Shown here piece by piece: positions 25,542-35,114 of a stretch of 64,000 bases of DNA. The stretch covers positions 3,162,001-3,226,000 of the forward strand of contig NZ_AP022577.1 in NCBI RefSeq assembly GCF_010730955.1. Direction: 5' to 3'. The DNA is from Mycolicibacterium aubagnense (GTDB lineage Bacteria; Actinomycetota; Actinomycetes; Mycobacteriales; Mycobacteriaceae). The notes under the pieces were generated by a model. The model ran no database searches, was not told the DNA's origin, and saw only the letters and a list, made by a program, of their open reading frames with translations. Both the position numbers and the translations under genes were made by a program. The first letter of the stretch is position 1. Each line of letters opens with the position of its first letter.

Positions 25542-26720
25542 TCAACCGGCCAGCGATGCGTCAATCACGTTGGGGCTCAAGACATAATCGAGCACAGTGG
25601 TGGCGCAACCGGCGATGCCGACGCGCCCGGGAAGAGCCGACGGAACAACCTGCAGCGTCCGGGTGGCCAGGGTGCTGGCGTTGCCGTACAGCGTTTCTCG
25701 CAGACCTGCCACGAACACGTCATAAGCACCCACCACGTCACCGGCGACAACCAGCACCGCCGGGTTGATCAGGTTCACCGCGGCCGCGAGCACCTCACCA
25801 ACATGCCGACCGCTGTCACGAATCATGCTGCGCGCCTTGGCGTCTCCACCTTGAGCCAGCGCGACGACGTCACGCAGGTGACTGACGGCGTATCCGTCGC
25901 GCTGCAGCGCTCGGACGATTGCCCAGCCGCCGGCCACCGCCTCGACACAACCGGTGTCACCGCAGCGACAGGGAATGCCGGCGGCTGCTGCGATCTTGCT
26001 GTGCCCGAAATCCCCGGCCGCCTGCACGGCGCCCCGCCGCAGTTGGCCGCCCATGATGACACCGGCACCCAGCCCGGTCGACGCTTTCACAACCAGCATG
26101 TCTTGCACGTCAGGGAATCCGGCGCGGCGTTCCGCCAGGGCGATGACATTGGCGTCGTTGTCCATGACCACCGGGGCATCGGTGAGGTGCTGGAAGTACG
26201 GCGCCAACGGCACCCCGTCCCAACCGCTCATGTTCGGCGAGTCCAAGCTGGCTCCGCGCTGCCGATCGACAGTGCCCGGCAGGCTGAGGCCGATCCCGAA
26301 AATTCGGTCGCCGCGGCGCCCGGAGTCGTCGAGCAGCGCATCGAGACGCTTCACCAGGTCGGGCATCAGATCGTCCGGGCCCATGCCGGGCTCTTGATCG
26401 ATGTCAGCGGTGGCGATGATGTCGCCGGCGAGATTGCACAGGGCCAGCTGGGTGCGGCTGCGCCCGATGGCTACCGCGAAGACGATGCCGGCATCGACGT
26501 TGAACATCAGTTGGGTCGCCGGTCGTCCGCCGGTCGACGCCGCATGTGCGGGTTCGATCACCAGATTGTCGGCCGCCAACGCGGTGATCCGCGCGGTCAC
26601 CGCGGTCCGGGACAGGCCCGTGATCCGGCCGATCTCGCTGCGGGTGATCGCCTCGCGATCCCTGATCAGCGCAAAGACTTCGCCGGCGGTGGGTGACACC
26701 GACGTGCCGTTGAGCGCCAT
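25542..26720 (-). CDS. ROK-family transcriptional regulator
   Basis: This 392-residue protein has an N-terminal winged helix (AITRSEIGRITGLSRTAVTA) and a ROK sugar-kinase-like domain with GIGLSLPGTVD, VVKASTGLGAGVIMGGQL and the zinc motif CRCGDTGCVEAVAGG. ATG 26720 gives a normal length. It is divergent from gap. A sugar or sugar phosphate is the expected effector, so it may tie the amine/RuMP genes to central carbon status. Confidence 0.85.
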   Translation of the reverse strand: MALNGTSVSPTAGEVFALIRDREAITRSEIGRITGLSRTAVTARITALAADNLVIEPAHAASTGGRPATQLMFNVDAGIVFAVAIGRSRTQLALCNLAGDIIATADIDQEPGMGPDDLMPDLVKRLDALLDDSGRRGDRIFGIGLSLPGTVDRQRGASLDSPNMSGWDGVPLAPYFQHLTDAPVVMDNDANVIALAERRAGFPDVQDMLVVKASTGLGAGVIMGGQLRRGAVQAAGDFGHSKIAAAAGIPCRCGDTGCVEAVAGGWAIVRALQRDGYAVSHLRDVVALAQGGDAKARSMIRDSGRHVGEVLAAAVNLINPAVLVVAGDVVGAYDVFVAGLRETLYGNASTLATRTLQVVPSALPGRVGIAGCATTVLDYVLSPNVIDASLAG

Positions 26721-28027
<1,307 letters not shown>

Positions 28028-28063
28028 CCCGGCACAGGTGGTCCGCGGGCCGTTTGGTGCTTC

Positions 28064-28096
28064 GCGATCGGCGGCCGGTGGCCGGCCGCGGATCGC
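28064..28096. terminator. Hairpin after gap
   Basis: Arms of 15 bases, 28064-28078 and 28082-28096, one mismatch and a 3-base loop (GGCGGCCGG core), 37 bases after the gap stop. Confidence 0.55.
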
Positions 28097-28148
28097 CAAG
28101 CAGCCCCGAAAGAACAGCGCCGAAAGAACAAGGAAGGTGCAGGCCAAC

Positions 28149-28523
28149 ATGACAGGCAGCCGAACAACGCTCCCGCTGCCCATGCCGACCGTCCGGCCGG
28201 TGGCCGACGAATGGGAGTGGCAAATCCAGGCGCGGTGCCGCACCGCGGACACCAACATCTTCTTCCATCCCGATGATGAACGCGGACTCGCACGCCGACG
28301 GCGGGTTGAACAGGCCAAGCAAATCTGCAGCACCTGCCCGGTCATAGTCCAGTGCGCCAACTTCGCGATGCGCGGCCGAGAACCGTACGGCACGTGGGGC
28401 GGCGTCTCGGAGACGGATCGGATGCAAATCCTGGACATCCGCAGCCGCCGCTCTGCGACGGGCCTGGCCCACGCCGCGCGCCGAGCCGCCCGGGAAGCCA
28501 AGCTCGATCGCGTCAGTTCCTGA
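28149..28523 (+). CDS. WhiB-family Fe-S transcription factor
   Basis: The 124-residue protein has the four WhiB cysteines: ARCRTADTNIFFHP, then CSTCPVIVQC, followed by the G-rich turn GTWGGVSE and a basic tail. WhiB proteins bind [4Fe-4S] and usually act with the principal sigma factor. ATG 28149 is preceded by AAGGAAGG. The exact paralogue cannot be assigned with confidence. Confidence 0.85.
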   Translation: MTGSRTTLPLPMPTVRPVADEWEWQIQARCRTADTNIFFHPDDERGLARRRRVEQAKQICSTCPVIVQCANFAMRGREPYGTWGGVSETDRMQILDIRSRRSATGLAHAARRAAREAKLDRVSS

Positions 28524-28540
28524 GGTCGAGTACTCGACGA

Positions 28541-29437
28541 CTAGAGTTCCTTCAGGTTCGGGATCGCCTGGCGCGCACCGAATCTCGGGTTGCGCGCCAG
28601 TCCACTGACCTCGAGCAGCCGCACGGCCCGGTGCCGGTGCGGGCGCAGAGGTTCCAGCAGTTCGACCATCGCGGCGTCGTCGATCGGGTGGCCCAACAGG
28701 GTCCAGCCGACCATCTTCGCCAGGTGGTAGTCACCCACCGAGAGGGCGTCGGCGTCGCCGAATGCCTTCTGCACGGTCTCGGCCGCCGTCCACACCCCGA
28801 CGCCTGGTAACGACATCAACGCCGCCGTCGCGGTATCCGGCGTCAGCCGCTCCAGCGCGTCGGCCCGCTGCGCACACCCGACCAGGGTCCGGGCCCGGCC
28901 GGGGTCCACGTTGGCCCGGTGAAACTCCCACGACGGCACCCGCCGCCAGACGTCGGCCGTCGGGGGCAGACGCATGCCGGCCGGCGCCGGTCCGGGCGGC
29001 GGCGCGCCATACCGCGTGGTCAGCTTGCGGAACGCACTCCACGCATCGATGCCGTGCACCCGCTGTTCGAGGATCGCTGGGACCAGCGCCTCCAGCACGC
29101 GGCCGGTGCGGCACAAGCGCAGGTGAGGAACCCGCCGCCAGGCCTCGGCGATGACCGGATCGGTGGGCGCGAATCCGGTGGTGTCGTCTTCGGCGCCGAC
29201 CAACCCTGGTAACCAGTCCAGGAATTCGGCGGCGCCCTGCCCCCACGCCTCGCAGTCGACCGTGTTCGGCTGCGACGAGGTGAGCCGGGCGGTCACCCCG
29301 CCGGTGCGCATCAGGCTGGTTCGCCAGATGGCGCCGTCGACGGTACGGAAGGTCGGGTCGGTCCCGCCGCGCCGCAGCGGCGACAACGTCAACCCGAGGC
29401 CGGCCGGACCGTCCAGGACCAGACTGACGGTGGGCAC
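28541..29437 (-). CDS. DNA-3-methyladenine glycosylase-like HhH-GPD protein
   Basis: A 298-residue base-excision-repair protein with the helix-hairpin-helix LPGVGVWTAAETVQKA and catalytic Asp in LSVGDYHLAKMVG (HhH-GPD). It corresponds in context to Rv0142 of M. tuberculosis. It lies 9 bases after DUF427 on the same strand. Confidence 0.8.
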   Translation of the reverse strand: MPTVSLVLDGPAGLGLTLSPLRRGGTDPTFRTVDGAIWRTSLMRTGGVTARLTSSQPNTVDCEAWGQGAAEFLDWLPGLVGAEDDTTGFAPTDPVIAEAWRRVPHLRLCRTGRVLEALVPAILEQRVHGIDAWSAFRKLTTRYGAPPPGPAPAGMRLPPTADVWRRVPSWEFHRANVDPGRARTLVGCAQRADALERLTPDTATAALMSLPGVGVWTAAETVQKAFGDADALSVGDYHLAKMVGWTLLGHPIDDAAMVELLEPLRPHRHRAVRLLEVSGLARNPRFGARQAIPNLKEL

Positions 29438-29446
29438 GGCTCCAGG

Positions 29447-29812
29447 TTAGGCGGGCTGCACCACGATCTCGGCCTTGTCGGGATAGAACGCGACCCGGCC
29501 CGCGATGTCCGCCACCGCCGGGTACGGCTGTTCGTAAGTCCAGATGACGTCTTCGACATCGCCGACGTGGTAGTACGCCGCGTCACCCTTGTACGGACAG
29601 TAGCTCGCGGTCACGCTCCGGGTGAGCCGCGACTGGTCGACGTCGGAAATCGGAAGATATTGCACCGCAGGGTAATTCGACTCTTGCAATGTGAGTGCTT
29701 CGGTCGATTCGGCAACCACGCTGCCATTGACCGTGACGGTGACGCGCCCGCGCGTGGGCGTAATCGTGATGGGATGTGCAGGACCGGGTTGCAGCACAGG
29801 ACGTTCGCTCAT
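29447..29812 (-). CDS. DUF427 family protein
   Basis: This 121-residue protein has the DUF427 core: LTQ-type beta strands, SNYPAVQYLPISDVDQSRL, SYCPYKGDAAYYHV and IWTYEQPYPAVADIAGRVAF. Function is unknown. It is the likely counterpart of Rv0140. The ATG at 29812 gives the standard length. Confidence 0.85.
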   Translation of the reverse strand: MSERPVLQPGPAHPITITPTRGRVTVTVNGSVVAESTEALTLQESNYPAVQYLPISDVDQSRLTRSVTASYCPYKGDAAYYHVGDVEDVIWTYEQPYPAVADIAGRVAFYPDKAEIVVQPA

Positions 29813-29909
29813 ATCTGGCCAACGTCTTTCCCGCCGCGTCGATTCCCGGGATGACGCTGGGCCCGCCACCAACGGCAGGCCCAGAGATCAGACGGCGATT
29901 GCTAACTGT

Positions 29910-30545
29910 TTACAGCGGAATCCAGATACCGAAGAACCAGAAGCCCCACGCATTGAATCCCGGATCGAACACCGGGAACACGGTCTGGCCCCAGTAGTCG
30001 AACGGCGGAGGCGGAGGCGCCCACGGCGGCGGCGCGACCCAATCGATGTCTGGCCTCGGCGGGGGTCCCCAGCCCCACGGCCCTGGGCCGTCGCCCCACG
30101 GCGGCGGAGCGCCGCGCCAGTGCCAGTCACCAGGGCCCGGGTCGCCCGGTCTGGGGTGCCAGTTGCCCTGGCCGGGGTGCCAATCGTCATGGTCGCCGGG
30201 TCCGCCCGGCGGCGGACCACCCGGCGGGTTCCAATTGCCGTGATCCCCGGGCCCACCCGGCGGCGGACCACCCGGCGGGTTCCAATTGCCGTGATCCCCG
30301 GGCCCACCCGGCGGCGGTCCACCCGGCGGGTTCCAGTTGCCATGATCTCCCGGTCCACCCGGGGGCTGGCCACCATTCGGCCCATTGTGTGGCCCACCCG
30401 GCCCCGGCCCACCTGGACCGTTACACGTCTGCCCAGGTGGGCAGAACCCCGGCTGTGCCTGTGCGATATTGACGCCAAATCCCGCAATCGCCGCGCTCAC
30501 CCCGCCGGTGAGTGCGGTCGCTATGACTAGTTTCTTGATGCTCAT
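29910..30545 (-). CDS. Secreted Pro/Gly-rich repeat protein
   Basis: The 211-residue product has a clear Sec signal peptide (KK, hydrophobic stretch, cleavage after AQA at residue 30), then a low-complexity region. Three exact copies of a 17-residue unit PGGPGDHGNWNPPGGPP occupy residues 62-112, with a degenerate fourth. The C-terminal 90 residues are rich in Trp and Pro (WRGAPPPWGDGPGPWGWGPP). Two cysteines follow the signal. Function is unknown; a cell-wall-associated role is a guess. Confidence 0.7.
   Translation of the reverse strand: MSIKKLVIATALTGGVSAAIAGFGVNIAQAQPGFCPPGQTCNGPGGPGPGGPHNGPNGGQPPGGPGDHGNWNPPGGPPPGGPGDHGNWNPPGGPPPGGPGDHGNWNPPGGPPPGGPGDHDDWHPGQGNWHPRPGDPGPGDWHWRGAPPPWGDGPGPWGWGPPPRPDIDWVAPPPWAPPPPPFDYWGQTVFPVFDPGFNAWGFWFFGIWIPL
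30210..30362. repeat. 51-bp tandem repeat, three copies, inside the Pro/Gly-rich gene
   Basis: Three consecutive 51-base units encode the 17-residue repeat; the two central units are nearly identical at the nucleotide level. Copy number may vary between strains. Confidence 0.8.
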
Positions 30546-30694
30546 ATCAACTCAACTCCTTCATTGGAAGGTGCCGCCATGCGGTTTATCGCACGGGGAC
30601 CCCTAAACGGTTACCCCCGCAATTAGGAATTAGCTGTGTCTGAACTATGCAAAATTTTCTGGCCCTCGCTCGAGCGTGTGCCTACGATCGCCCC

Positions 30695-31165
30695 ATGACC
30701 GCACAGGGCCCCGCCTCCGTCACCGCCGCCATCGAGATCGCCGCCAGCCCGTCAGCTGTGTACGCGTTGCTCACCGATCTGCCCACGCTGGCATCGCTGG
30801 CCGAGGAGGCCCACACGATGGAGTGGCAGAAGGGGTCTTCGGCCACTCCCGGATCGGTCTTCAAGGGATACAACCGCAACGGCTCGAAGACGTGGACCAC
30901 CAGCTGCACCGTCACCGAGGCCGAGCCGGGCAAGACGTTCGGCTTCGCTGTGAAGTCCGCTATCGTGCCCATCGCGCACTGGCGCTACGACATCACCGAG
31001 ACCGCGGGCGGTTGCCTGGTCACCGAGTCCACGTGGGACAACCGGCCGGGCCTGCTGAAGATGTTCGCCGCCTCGCTCACCGGTGTCGCTGACCGCGATG
31101 CGGCCAACGCCGAGAACATCCGGTTGACGCTCGAGCGCCTGAAGGCCCGCGCCGAAGCCGCGTAG
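30695..31165 (+). CDS. SRPBCC-family (START-like) protein
   Basis: A 156-residue polyketide-cyclase/START-like fold: VTAAIEIAASPSAVYALLTD, then PGSVFKGYNRNGSKTWTTSC and VTESTWDNRPGLLKMFAASL. Such proteins bind hydrophobic ligands in a deep cavity. ATG 30695 gives the standard start. Ligand unknown. Confidence 0.75.
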   Translation: MTAQGPASVTAAIEIAASPSAVYALLTDLPTLASLAEEAHTMEWQKGSSATPGSVFKGYNRNGSKTWTTSCTVTEAEPGKTFGFAVKSAIVPIAHWRYDITETAGGCLVTESTWDNRPGLLKMFAASLTGVADRDAANAENIRLTLERLKARAEAA

Positions 31166-31231
31166 CCGCACGACGATCAAGTGGCGAGGGACGAGCCGCG
31201 ATGAGAAGTGCGGCAAATCAGGCGTAGCCGG

Positions 31232-32053
31232 TCAGCCCCACGAATACCGGTGGTACTGCGACATATAACGCATACCGGGCACGACACGCATGACGGCGGC
31301 CACCACGCGCAGTCCCGTCGGCAGCCGGTCGTAGCCGTCGGTGTCCAAAGCCGACACCCACGACAGCAGCCGCAGACCCGGGACCGCCGACAGCACGTCG
31401 TCGGGGCTGTCCATGGCCCACTGCAACGTCGCACCCGAACGGCGCACGACCGAGTTGGTCCATTGCAGTTTCACGCCCAGCCGGCTGAAGGCGTCGAATT
31501 GCAGCTCCCCGCAAGGGAACTGCGCCACGATACGGCGCAACAGGGCCTGCCCGTCGGCCTCGCTCAGGTACATGGTGAGGCCCTCGGCCAGCATGAGCAC
31601 CGGACGGTCCGCCGGGATATCAGCCAGCCACGCCGGGTCGGTCACCGATGCGGACACGATGTGACAGTGCTCGCGGGCGGGATACAACCGCCGGCGCAGA
31701 TCGGCGACTTCCGGGTAGTCGATGTCGTACCAGTCGACGCCCGGCCCCGGATCCAGCCGGTAGTACCGGCTGTCCAGCCCGCAACCCAGATGCAGCACAA
31801 CGGCTTCCGGATGCACGGCGAGGAACTGCCGGGTGGTCATATCGAAGTAGGCGGACCGGAGGGTGACCCCTGGCGATCTGGCCGCCGTCATCGTCGTCCG
31901 CGACCAGTCGTAGTCGATGCCGGCGACGACGTCCCTGGCATAGGTGTCATGCAGCACCGAGTTCGGCAGGTCGGCATCGAGCGCCTTGCCGTACAGCGTG
32001 GCCAGCATGGTCTGGGGCGCCCCCGTCAGGTCCACCGGCAATCTGTCCGTCAT
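31232..32053 (-). CDS. SAM-dependent methyltransferase, LCM/PPM1-like
   Basis: This 273-residue class I methyltransferase has the SAM motif VVLHLGCGLDSRYYRL, the acidic loop WYDIDYPEVADLRR and LMLAEGLTMYLSE, typical of the leucine-carboxyl-methyltransferase-like family common in actinobacteria. Substrate unknown. Confidence 0.8.
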   Translation of the reverse strand: MTDRLPVDLTGAPQTMLATLYGKALDADLPNSVLHDTYARDVVAGIDYDWSRTTMTAARSPGVTLRSAYFDMTTRQFLAVHPEAVVLHLGCGLDSRYYRLDPGPGVDWYDIDYPEVADLRRRLYPAREHCHIVSASVTDPAWLADIPADRPVLMLAEGLTMYLSEADGQALLRRIVAQFPCGELQFDAFSRLGVKLQWTNSVVRRSGATLQWAMDSPDDVLSAVPGLRLLSWVSALDTDGYDRLPTGLRVVAAVMRVVPGMRYMSQYHRYSWG

Positions 32054-32116
32054 GGTTTCGACGCTAGCCGTGGCCGGCGCTGTCGCGCCACGACTTAACG
32101 CCGTACGGCGCGTTGT

Positions 32117-33136
32117 TCAGCCCGTGGATTTCTGGGCTTGGCGCGCCTTTCGCAGGCCGATCCAGAACCGCGCCGCCTCCCGCACCGCGTCCTCCACCGG
32201 CCTTGGCTCCCAACCCAATTCGGCCCGCGCCTTGGTGCAGTCGACCGGCGCCTCGGCACGCATCAGCCGCAGCGACGCCAGCGACAAGTGCTCGTCGGTG
32301 CCTTTGAGCCGGCCCTTGATGGTGCCCATGGTGGCCAGCGCGTAGGTCACCGGCAGCGACAGCGACTTGGCCGGAGGCGGTACGCCCGCCTCGGCCGCGG
32401 CGATCCGCGCCACCTCCGCATTGCTGATCATCTTGTCGGAGATCAGGTATCGCTCACCGGGCCTGCCCCTTTCGGCCGCCAGGATCAGTGCCCGCGCGGC
32501 GTCGTTGACGTCGACCGCTTCCAGTTCGATGCCGCTCATCACGAACGGCAGCTTCCCGAACGCGGCGCCGGCGATGATGGCGCCGTGCGGGGTACGGCCC
32601 CAGTCGGTTCCGCCGTACGTGGTGGACACGCACATCGCGACCGCCGGCAGCCCGCGCTCGCGGGCGTACGCGAGCACCAGCTTCTCGGCCTGCACGCGTG
32701 ACCGCACGTACGGCGGCAACGTCCGTTCGTCGGCGATGTCCGCTTCGGTGGAGACGAACCCACGCTTGCGCCCGACCGTGGCGTAGCTACTGGTGAAAAC
32801 GAATTTCTTGAGGCCCGAAGCGATTTCGGGCTCCACCGCGACGTCCAGCACGTTGCGGGTGCCCTCGACGTTGGTGCGGAACAACGGCGACGGGTCCCGA
32901 AGCCAGCCGCGGGTGTCGACCACGCAGTAATAGACGACGTCGGCTCCGGTCATCGCCGCACGCAGGGTGTCGTTGTCCCAGATGTCGCCTTCGTAGCGGG
33001 TGACGGCAAGGTCGTCGATGCCGATGGTGTTCGCGCCGGCCCGCACCATGACCCGCACGTCTTCCCCGGCGGCCGCGAGCTGCCGGGTCACGTGCGAGCC
33101 GAGGTAGCCGTTGGCCCCGATGACGAGCGCGGTCAC
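32117..33136 (-). CDS. NAD-dependent epimerase/dehydratase-family oxidoreductase
   Basis: The 339-residue extended SDR has an N-terminal nucleotide site TALVIGANGYLGSHVTRQLA, DIWDNDTLRAAMTGADVVYY and the active-site region SSYATVGR. GTG 33136 overlaps the stop of the preceding gene (GTGA), so the two are translationally coupled. It corresponds in context to Rv0139. The classical YxxxK is not obvious, as in several atypical SDRs. Confidence 0.8.
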   Translation of the reverse strand: MTALVIGANGYLGSHVTRQLAAAGEDVRVMVRAGANTIGIDDLAVTRYEGDIWDNDTLRAAMTGADVVYYCVVDTRGWLRDPSPLFRTNVEGTRNVLDVAVEPEIASGLKKFVFTSSYATVGRKRGFVSTEADIADERTLPPYVRSRVQAEKLVLAYARERGLPAVAMCVSTTYGGTDWGRTPHGAIIAGAAFGKLPFVMSGIELEAVDVNDAARALILAAERGRPGERYLISDKMISNAEVARIAAAEAGVPPPAKSLSLPVTYALATMGTIKGRLKGTDEHLSLASLRLMRAEAPVDCTKARAELGWEPRPVEDAVREAARFWIGLRKARQAQKSTG

Positions 33137-33645
33137 CGGTGCCCCCTGCCGCCGAACTTGCGCATCCATTCCTCGGCCACGTCGGGCAATGTGCCCAGGG
33201 CTTCGGCCTTCCTGCACCACGCCATGGTGGTCTCGAGGAACTTCATGGGGTTGTAGATGTCTTCCTGCTTGCTCCACAGCCCGTCGCCCGCGTACGTCAT
33301 GATCGAGATGTTGGTGGCGCCGATGATGGTGCCGTCACCGGGATCGCGCATGGGGTTGTCCAGTTCGCAGATGACGCGGCCGGTCGCCTCGTCGTACACC
33401 TTCCACAGCGACGGAAACGACGTCATGTAGCTGCCGGGGAAGTTCTCCATGGTGTTCCAGATCCAGGGCCGCACCTCTTCGCGCCCGTGCATGGTGCCCA
33501 TGGCGTGCTCGATGTACAGCACGTCCTCGGTGTAGTGGTCGGTCCACGGATCCCAGTCGCGCGTCTGGGCGGCGCGATCCACGGTCTGCTCGAAGACCTC
33601 GAAGGCCGCGATGAGCTCCTCGCGGCTGAAAGTGTTGCCCGTCAC
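33133..33645 (-). CDS. SnoaL/NTF2-like protein
   Basis: A 170-residue NTF2-like alpha+beta barrel: DWDPWTDHYTEDVLYIEHAM, MHGREEVRPWIWNTMENFPG and GLWSKQEDIYNPMKFLETTM. It is the likely counterpart of Rv0138 and forms an operon with the following dehydrogenase. Enzymatic role unknown. Confidence 0.8.
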   Translation of the reverse strand: MTGNTFSREELIAAFEVFEQTVDRAAQTRDWDPWTDHYTEDVLYIEHAMGTMHGREEVRPWIWNTMENFPGSYMTSFPSLWKVYDEATGRVICELDNPMRDPGDGTIIGATNISIMTYAGDGLWSKQEDIYNPMKFLETTMAWCRKAEALGTLPDVAEEWMRKFGGRGHR

Positions 33646-33737
33646 AGGAAAACTAGAACACGTTCTAGCGGCGTTTGTCGAGCACTTGCGCAGTCGCCGG
33701 GAGTTCGGTTCTCTGGAGTCAAACCGAGGAGGCGTAC

Positions 33738-34241
33738 ATGACCGACACTGCGACCGCGATCCTGGCCGGCGGCTGCTTCTGGGGGATGCAGGACCTGATC
33801 CGCAAACAGCCGGGGGTGCTGACCACGCGCGTCGGCTACACGGGCGGAAAGAACGATCACCCGACCTATCGCAACCATCCGGGCCACGCCGAGGCCGTCG
33901 AAATCGAGTACGACCCGAATCAGACCGATTTTCGGGCGCTACTGGAGTTCTTCTTCCAAATCCACGATCCGTCGACCGTCAATCGGCAGGGCAACGACGT
34001 CGGCACGAGCTACCGCTCGGCGATCTTCTACACCGATGACGACCAGAAGCGCGTCGCCGAAGACACCATCGCCGACGTCGACGCGTCCGGGCTGTGGCCC
34101 GGCAAGGTCGTCACCGAGGTGACGCCGGCCGTCGACTTCTGGGAGGCCGAGCCCGAACACCAGGACTACCTGGAACGCATCCCCAACGGCTATACCTGCC
34201 ACTTCCCGCGGCCGGGTTGGAAGTTGCCCAAGCGAGCGTGA
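33738..34241 (+). CDS. msrA: Peptide methionine (S)-sulfoxide reductase
   Basis: A 167-residue MsrA with the catalytic GGCFWGMQD motif (Cys13), [20 protein letters not shown] and the [18 protein letters not shown] segment. It repairs oxidised methionine. Counterpart of Rv0137c. Its TGA stop forms the left tip of the palindrome at 34239-34289. Confidence 0.95.
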   Translation: MTDTATAILAGGCFWGMQDLIRKQPGVLTTRVGYTGGKNDHPTYRNHPGHAEAVEIEYDPNQTDFRALLEFFFQIHDPSTVNRQGNDVGTSYRSAIFYTDDDQKRVAEDTIADVDASGLWPGKVVTEVTPAVDFWEAEPEHQDYLERIPNGYTCHFPRPGWKLPKRA

Positions 34242-34289
34242 TTTGTGCACGATTTTCCGCGCCTGCCGCGGATTTTCGTGCACAAATCA
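34239..34289. repeat. Long palindromic element, copy 1
   Basis: The element spans both stop codons of the convergent genes msrA and the epoxide hydrolase: it begins TGATTTGTGCACGA and ends TCGTGCACAAATCA. The inner TTTT block (GATTTTCC / GGATTTTCG) is not inverted, so this copy has a bubble in its stem, unlike the other three. Confidence 0.85.
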
Positions 34290-35105
34290 CACGGTCGCGG
34301 CGCGCTCGGTGATCAGCCGGGCGACCAGCTCGGGATGCTGATCGGGCAACCAGTGGTTGGCACCCTCCACGATCTCGAACTTGTACGGCGCGTGGACGAA
34401 CTGCTCGGTCAGCAGGGCGCCCTTGCGGCCGAGGGCGATGTCGCCGTCGCTCCAGATGTAGGTGGTCGGCCGGGTTACCGGGGTGAACGCCGATTTCGGG
34501 TTCACGAACGGCATGGCGCGGTACCAGTTGAGCGCGGTCGTCAGGGCGCCGCTGTCGAACACCTCGGCCCGCGTGACGGCCAGGGCGTCGGCGGTCATAC
34601 CGCTGCGCGGCATGGCCAGCTTCGCGAATTGCTCACCGAGCCACGGCAGCTGGAAGATCAGCATGTAATAGGAGTGCAGCGCCTGCGTCCCGACGACCAT
34701 CGCCTTCAGGAAGGCGCCGGTGTGCGGCACCGAGACCGCGGTCAGCGTGCGCACCAGCTCCGGCCGCCTCGCAGTCAGTGCCCAGGCTATCGCCGCACCC
34801 CAGTCGTGCCCGACCACGTGCACCGGTCCGCCGACCACGTCGATCAGCGCGGCGACGTCATCGGTCAGTTTGGGAATCGTGTACTGCCGCCGGCCACGCG
34901 GCCGGGCACCGGCCGAATAGCCGCGCTGATTGGGTACCAAGGTACGGAAGCCTTTGGCGTGCAACAGCTCCGACACCGCCGCCCAGGACTCGGCGGTCTG
35001 CGGAAAGCCGTGCAACAACACCACGACGTCGCCGTCGATGGGGCCGGAGTCGACCACGTCGAAGGTCAGTCCGTCATGGCGGTACTGCGAAATCCGTTCG
35101 GTCAC
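34287..35105 (-). CDS. ephF: Alpha/beta hydrolase, epoxide hydrolase-like
   Basis: This 272-residue hydrolase has the oxyanion motif HGFPQTAESW, nucleophile Asp in VVGHDWGAAIAW and the late His in EGANHWLPDQHP. It matches EphF (Rv0134) in type and in position beside CYP138. It starts 9 bases after the P450 stop on the same strand, suggesting that the P450 and hydrolase act together, for example epoxidation followed by hydrolysis. Confidence 0.85.
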   Translation of the reverse strand: MTERISQYRHDGLTFDVVDSGPIDGDVVVLLHGFPQTAESWAAVSELLHAKGFRTLVPNQRGYSAGARPRGRRQYTIPKLTDDVAALIDVVGGPVHVVGHDWGAAIAWALTARRPELVRTLTAVSVPHTGAFLKAMVVGTQALHSYYMLIFQLPWLGEQFAKLAMPRSGMTADALAVTRAEVFDSGALTTALNWYRAMPFVNPKSAFTPVTRPTTYIWSDGDIALGRKGALLTEQFVHAPYKFEIVEGANHWLPDQHPELVARLITERAATV

Positions 35106-35114
35106 CGCTCGAAC

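Noticed and set aside
25309..25545. 78-codon minus-strand frame between gmaS and the ROK gene
   Set aside because: No ribosome site, no recognisable family and composition like translated noncoding GC-rich DNA.
30210..30362. CRISPR-like array
   Set aside because: The repeats are directly adjacent, in frame and coding, without spacers.
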